Source: JAABVY01 sp964627935 (GTDB taxonomy: Bacteria; Zixibacteria; MSB-5A5; JAABVY01). From it: DNA of 64,000 nt. The translations under genes were made by a program, and so were the position numbers. The notes below the pieces were generated by a model that was given only the letters and a program-made list of their open reading frames with translations, had not been told where the DNA came from and ran no database searches. Within the stretch, counting starts at the first letter, position 1, and every line of letters begins with the position of its first letter. Below are positions 60,111-64,000 of the stretch, one piece after another. The stretch covers positions 62,001 through 126,000 of the forward strand of contig CAZVLB010000006.1 in assembly GCA_964627935.1 (NCBI GenBank). The letters run 5' to 3'.

Positions 60111-63100
60111 CAGGCTTCATCTCCCATACGTTCCGTTTCGGTTTCCATGATTCTCTTAAGCCTGAAATATATCTGATCAACAGTATCCTCATCGATATCA
60201 ATTTCCCGGGCCGTCTGTTGTTCGGAAAGCGGCGAGCTTACAGCCTCGGCAGTTTTGTCTTCCAAATCGATAACGGACAGGCCATAGTCAGCCAGTCGTG
60301 ATTCCTGTTTGCCGGTAACCTGCCTGGTCTCATGCGGTGCGGCCAATGGCATATGCCTTTTTATCGCTTCGCCGACCTCAAATGGCGGACGATCCCATCC
60401 GCGCGGCAGATCCCTGTCGGCCATACTCTTGATGGGCAATTTTGCTCCGCCAACAGGCGAAAACAGCGGGCCATACATCGCTACCGTCGAGGACATATCT
60501 GTAAACGTACTGTCCGCGCCTTCTCTATCGACTGTTATTCCACCGAGTGCCGGCAACGCACCCAATTTCAGCGGAGGCCCGATATCTTCCAGCGCCTCAC
60601 GTAATGCACCCTCAACCGGCGCAGGCACGCGGGCCAGAGTTTTGCTCAGTTCATCCGATTTCTGACCGACCGATCCGATTCCATGCAATTTGTCAACCAT
60701 CATGCCGGTATATGATCCAATCTGTATCGGTCGTAAGATTGCCGCCGGTTCGACTTCGGGAGCTGGCTTGAGCGGTTTCCCGGCCAGAATATGCAACTGT
60801 TCCTGAGGAGATTTCCTGATGCCTATCTCATGCACCACGCGCGCTATAGACATCCCCGCCTTACGTGGCAGGCCCATGCGAGAGGCCATTGTCTCAACAC
60901 CACGGGCCACTTTATTGATAATCTCATCCGCACGCGGCAAATGCCCGAAGATACGTGACACTGTTCTTTCCATGCGTGTTTCATGGCTGCCCAGCAGATG
61001 TTCGAGTGCCAGTTTCGCCGATTCGATCTGTTCTTTGTCATTTCGGCCATAAGTAAGCCCGGCATATCCCCAGGGAGCGATTCGGGCCGATTCGATCGAT
61101 GACTTCAGGGCCATCAGCATTGTTCGCGCATGACCCGGGCCGCCTTTCTGAATCATCTCTTTGTACCAGCTGATTATCTGCGCACCCTTGACCGATTTGC
61201 CCTTCGCAAGCATATCCCTGTACCAATTTACCACCAGCCTGCGGTCGGCGGATTCGCCCTTTTGAAGCATCTCCCTGAACCACTGGATTTGCTGTTTATG
61301 CTCTTCCGGCTGTGGAGTGGTTGTAATATATTTCAACATTTCGGCATGCGAGGGATCGAGCTCTTTGCTCTTGAGCGAGACCGCTTTCAGTTCCTGTTCA
61401 ATGCCAATCTGCTCAAATCTCGATCCGACTCCGCCGGGCTTGAGAAGCTGCACCCTGCGCATGCGAGGCGAAACCTTAAATCTTTCCGGCTGCTCCTCGG
61501 GCGCAGTAAAAATCTCGAATTTCTGTATAACTCGGGCAGCAATCGGTGCCGGATGAATCAGATGGGCTACCTCGGGAGGCAATGATATTTCTGATGGCAA
61601 TGCCTTTTCCGAAACAGTCGGCTTTAGCGATTGAAGCAATTTCTTGACAACTTTGAATGCCGCCGATTTCTCTGTACTTGTCTCAATTTTTGATTCCGTA
61701 TATGAAATCTGTTCGGGCCGCTTCATTTCCGGTTTCAGATACTGCGGCTCTTCGTAAATATCAGCCGACCTCCTGAACACCTCCATCTGGGGCTGTTCAG
61801 GCATAAGATACTCGGGCACATATCTGGAAACAAGTTCCAGCATCTCATGCTTCGGAAAGGCAATTTCAGCCGCCGTAATCAATGGCCCTGCTCCCGCCTT
61901 CTGTTCCAGCCTTCGTATCTGCCTGAATGCATCGGTATAGGCCCGCACTGTCTGCGCATAATCATCCTGATACACCTCAACCGGCTTATCAGGTACGAAT
62001 CTTCTTTGCTCAGATAGTATGATCTGGTTCAGGGCCGTTATCATGGCGCTGTCGACTTTTTCTGACGGTCTGACATGTCTTGTCAGTTTGCGCTGTTTAA
62101 CCTGCTTCATCAGCGCCTGCGCTTTCTGCACACGGGTCATGCTCTGGCTGATGAAGGCCGGTGTAATTTCCTGAACCGGCTTGCCGATCTCCTCGGCCTG
62201 CTCGACCATTTCCTCGGCAAACTCCGGGCTGCCCAAAATCTGCATCGGAGCGCCATAGACCGGTTTGCGACCAATATCCGGGGCAGATGTCACACCGACT
62301 CTTCTTGTGGGCGTAAAGAAGCCCATAGTCGTAGTTTGTCCCGCTGATGATACCGGCTGAGTCAGATCGCGCGTGATATAATCAGCCGCCTGCTCAGGTT
62401 CAAGCTCAACGGTCTCGGGCTGCGAAACTGTAAGCCTGCGTTCTGCCCGCTCAGGAATTGGCATATCCGCAAAATAATCTACCTGCGACAGCACGGTCCT
62501 GCGCATCGAGGTCCATCCGCCCTTGCGGGACAGATACACGAAATTGCCTTCATAGATAAAGAACTGCGATGGTCCGGCCTGCGATATCTGCGCCGGCATA
62601 TATTTGGCTGTTATAGCCTCTATATAGCTTTCGAATGCAGAAGCCCTCGTGATGAAACTCGATAGCTTTAAGCCAAAATCAGCCGGCTTGATAAAGCTCA
62701 TCCGGCTTTCATCTACAGCCTTCATGCGGGATTCATCACGGCGCTTAATTACATCTTTGGCGAATTCCAGAGAGCCGAAAGTCAGTTCATCCGGTCCAAC
62801 TGATTCGGGAATTTCTTCAACAGGCCCGTCTGCCGGTTCTATTTGCTCGCCGAACAATTTCTGGACATCGAATAAAATGTATGGATATTCATCTTTTAAG
62901 GCACTCGGTCCAAATGTCAGCTTGCCGTCCAGATCGATTTCATAGGCCTTTTTAAAATCCAGCCTGAAATTAAACTTATCGGCCGGTATACCGGTGGCGA
63001 ATTCTGCAAGCTGAGCATAATGATCACGGATCTGGTCTTCCTGCTCCTTCAGGCGCTGACCCTCACGCAGGGCCGTCAGGGTAGTTCGATCAGGAAGCGA

Positions 63101-63181
63101 ATTGAACAGCTCCTTCCGGGCCTTATGGGCATGCAGCCTTTCCTGAAGCTCCTGCAGCTTTTTTATCCAGAAACGATCCAT
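60110..63181 (-). CDS. Large injection-system protein of unknown function with Trp-containing repeats
   Basis: 1023 residues, between tube and LysM genes and overlapping each by one base. I recognise no family. Residues 1-60 are a charged coiled coil. The middle is rich in Met, Lys, Arg and Pro and probably extended. Residues 631-686 are three tandem 19-residue helical repeats with Trp at 634, 653 and 672. Residues 700-800 look helical and globular. The end (DIDEDTVDQIYFRLKRIMET) is an acidic then amphipathic helix. There is no signal peptide or membrane helix. In Afp-type loci this slot holds a small gene (afp6) or nothing. Tape measure, tube cargo or a hub/cap protein are all possible. Confidence 0.7.
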   Translation of the reverse strand: MDRFWIKKLQELQERLHAHKARKELFNSLPDRTTLTALREGQRLKEQEDQIRDHYAQLAEFATGIPADKFNFRLDFKKAYEIDLDGKLTFGPSALKDEYPYILFDVQKLFGEQIEPADGPVEEIPESVGPDELTFGSLEFAKDVIKRRDESRMKAVDESRMSFIKPADFGLKLSSFITRASAFESYIEAITAKYMPAQISQAGPSQFFIYEGNFVYLSRKGGWTSMRRTVLSQVDYFADMPIPERAERRLTVSQPETVELEPEQAADYITRDLTQPVSSAGQTTTMGFFTPTRRVGVTSAPDIGRKPVYGAPMQILGSPEFAEEMVEQAEEIGKPVQEITPAFISQSMTRVQKAQALMKQVKQRKLTRHVRPSEKVDSAMITALNQIILSEQRRFVPDKPVEVYQDDYAQTVRAYTDAFRQIRRLEQKAGAGPLITAAEIAFPKHEMLELVSRYVPEYLMPEQPQMEVFRRSADIYEEPQYLKPEMKRPEQISYTESKIETSTEKSAAFKVVKKLLQSLKPTVSEKALPSEISLPPEVAHLIHPAPIAARVIQKFEIFTAPEEQPERFKVSPRMRRVQLLKPGGVGSRFEQIGIEQELKAVSLKSKELDPSHAEMLKYITTTPQPEEHKQQIQWFREMLQKGESADRRLVVNWYRDMLAKGKSVKGAQIISWYKEMIQKGGPGHARTMLMALKSSIESARIAPWGYAGLTYGRNDKEQIESAKLALEHLLGSHETRMERTVSRIFGHLPRADEIINKVARGVETMASRMGLPRKAGMSIARVVHEIGIRKSPQEQLHILAGKPLKPAPEVEPAAILRPIQIGSYTGMMVDKLHGIGSVGQKSDELSKTLARVPAPVEGALREALEDIGPPLKLGALPALGGITVDREGADSTFTDMSSTVAMYGPLFSPVGGAKLPIKSMADRDLPRGWDRPPFEVGEAIKRHMPLAAPHETRQVTGKQESRLADYGLSVIDLEDKTAEAVSSPLSEQQTAREIDIDEDTVDQIYFRLKRIMETETERMGDEA
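61124..61291 (-). repeat. Three tandem 19-codon repeats inside the 1023-residue protein
   Basis: Units QIQWFREMLQKGESADRR, LVVNWYRDMLAKGKSVKGA and QIISWYKEMIQKGGPGHAR share the core [IV]xxW[FY][RK][ED]M[LI]xKG. Each is a short amphipathic helix plus a turn. The DNA has diverged while the protein pattern is kept, which points to selection. Confidence 0.85.
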
Positions 63182-63624
63182 TATTCGCCTACCACCTCGA
63201 TACCTTCATGTGCTATAGACAATGTCTCGATCATGACTTCGTTCTTCTTCGAATCCATCTGCGGCACTTTCCATTTAACCGGCCAGGCTCTCTGGAAATT
63301 CCATCTTTTGATCTCATTGCCGGCATCATCGAGAAGTATAATAGAACCGGATTTGCGTTCGACCACTTCATTCAATTCGATCGAATCACTTAACCATTTA
63401 AACAGTGAATCGCTGTCGATATATCCGCGTTCGAGCACAATTTCGCTCTGCAATGCGCGGCCGGGGAATTTATGCGTAAATGTATTCTCTCCGCCCTCAT
63501 GATACTCGACTATCTCACGCTTGACCTCGAGGCCTGTTACACGCGTAAAATGCGCCTCGGCAATGCCGTCGATTTCGACTTTGAAATTAAGAGAGAGCCT
63601 GTGATCAAGCCTGTCTATCGGCAT
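63181..63624 (-). CDS. Contractile-tail tube protein (gp19-like)
   Basis: 147 residues, the standard size for tube proteins of Afp/PVC and T4 gp19. RLDHRLSLNFKVEIDGIAEA, FTRVTGLEVKREIVEYHEGG, and the C-terminal KRWNFQRAWPVKWKVPQMDS with ETLSIAHEGIE are typical. Hexamers stack to form the inner tube. It starts three bases after the sheath stop; its stop shares a base with the next start (TAATG). Only one tube gene is visible, while Afp loci usually have two or more. Confidence 0.94.
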   Translation of the reverse strand: MPIDRLDHRLSLNFKVEIDGIAEAHFTRVTGLEVKREIVEYHEGGENTFTHKFPGRALQSEIVLERGYIDSDSLFKWLSDSIELNEVVERKSGSIILLDDAGNEIKRWNFQRAWPVKWKVPQMDSKKNEVMIETLSIAHEGIEVVGE

Positions 63625-63627
63625 AAA

Positions 63628-64000
63628 TTACTCTTCCTGCGTCTCCATAGTTTTCTGTGCAACCCTGACGATGATAAACTCTGCCGGTCGCACTATTGCG
63701 ATACCGACCTCGATAATAAGCTCACCACGGTCGCGTACATCGGAGGGATTATTCTCCTCATCAACTTTGATATAAAAAGCCTCGTCCACATTTTCCCCCT
63801 GAAGATACCCTTTTTTCCAGAGTCCCTTCAGGAAAAAATAAACCAGGCGCTTGACATTTTCCCACAGATCGGGCGAATTGGGCTCGAATGTTACCCATTG
63901 CGTGCCGCGTTCAATCGATTCGGCGATCATGCTGAACGTGCGCCGCACATTGATATATCTGAGAGCCGGATCAGAGGATAAGGTCCTCGCCCCCCAGACA
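63628..64000 (-). CDS. Contractile sheath protein (partial, C-terminal 124 residues)
   Basis: The frame is open to the right edge, where it reads VWGARTLSSDPALRYINVRR, then TFSMIAESIERGTQWVTFEP, LVYFFLKGLWKKGYLQG and ELIIEVGIAIVRPAEFIIVR. This is the strongly conserved C-terminal sheath domain of phage tails and eCIS. Sheath contraction drives the tube through the target membrane. The N-terminal part, and possibly other sheath genes, the AAA+ ATPase and the operon promoter, lie beyond 64000. Confidence 0.95.
   Translation of the reverse strand, partial: VWGARTLSSDPALRYINVRRTFSMIAESIERGTQWVTFEPNSPDLWENVKRLVYFFLKGLWKKGYLQGENVDEAFYIKVDEENNPSDVRDRGELIIEVGIAIVRPAEFIIVRVAQKTMETQEE

Noticed and set aside
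42908..64000. Ordinary prophage
   Set aside because: No capsid, terminase, portal, integrase or lysis genes are seen, and signalling genes take up a third of the block; a contractile injection system fits better.
1..64000. tRNA genes, CRISPR arrays, insertion sequences, attachment sites
   Set aside because: All gaps are short and none shows a cloverleaf, a spaced direct-repeat array, a transposase or terminal inverted repeats.

Overview
The window reads as chromosome from a diderm (Gram-negative-type) bacterium of the FCB group. BamA, Skp, LpxD, LolC/E-LolD and a SprA-type giant outer-membrane protein all point that way. The gene mix (SprA, McsA-McsB-ClpC, a TIGR03960-type radical SAM protein, a PASTA protein beside rpe) would suit an uncultured lineage such as candidate division Zixibacteria. 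That placement is an inference from gene content, not a measured result. Coding density is very high. The longest stretch without a gene is 242 bases (27083-27324), and I saw no tRNA, rRNA, CRISPR array or insertion sequence.

Layout. (1) 1-5649, minus strand: an HD-domain protein cut by the window edge, priA, a TPR-repeat protein with its own strong promoter and a palindromic operator candidate, and a DUF4139 protein. (2) 5817-25178, plus strand: recG, two small genes (one DUF1844), murB, sprA, a ComEA-like protein, a PilM-like protein, coaD, lysS, the Lol ABC transporter pair, then mcsA-mcsB-clpC. (3) 25180-27130: rpmA and a two-subunit class I fumarase, each with its own promoter and terminator. 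(4) 27325-31621, minus strand: rplU-bamA-skp-lpxD from a perfect -35/-10 promoter. (5) 31746-42909, plus strand: uvrB, a lipoprotein, a zinc-ribbon protein, the radical SAM protein, a PASTA protein, rpe, ffh, then rpsP-khpA-rimM-trmD-rplS and a terminator.

(6) 42908-64000, minus strand, is the striking part. At least 16 tightly packed or overlapping genes run off the right edge. Reading in the direction of transcription they encode: contractile sheath (C-terminal part only), tail tube, a 1023-residue unknown, a LysM tube/baseplate adaptor, a gpV-type spike, PAAR tip, gp25 wedge, baseplate J protein, a tail protein I carrying an N-terminal PASTA domain, and a 513-residue accessory protein. Without an obvious break these are followed by a complete phosphothreonine signalling set: a small FHA protein, a beta-propeller/VWA/FHA membrane protein, a double-FHA lytic transglycosylase, a PEGA-domain Ser/Thr kinase, a tail-anchored FHA protein and a membrane PP2C phosphatase.

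My reading is a contractile injection system (eCIS/Afp-like) whose assembly, anchoring or firing is controlled by threonine phosphorylation, in parallel to the PpkA-PppA-Fha1 pathway of some type VI secretion systems. It may have a dedicated peptidoglycan-cutting enzyme wired to that signal. The kinase linker and the tails of two FHA proteins share a repeated Lys-Thr-x-Ile/Val motif that looks like a set of phospho-docking sites. The domain calls are well supported by visible motifs; the mechanism is inference.
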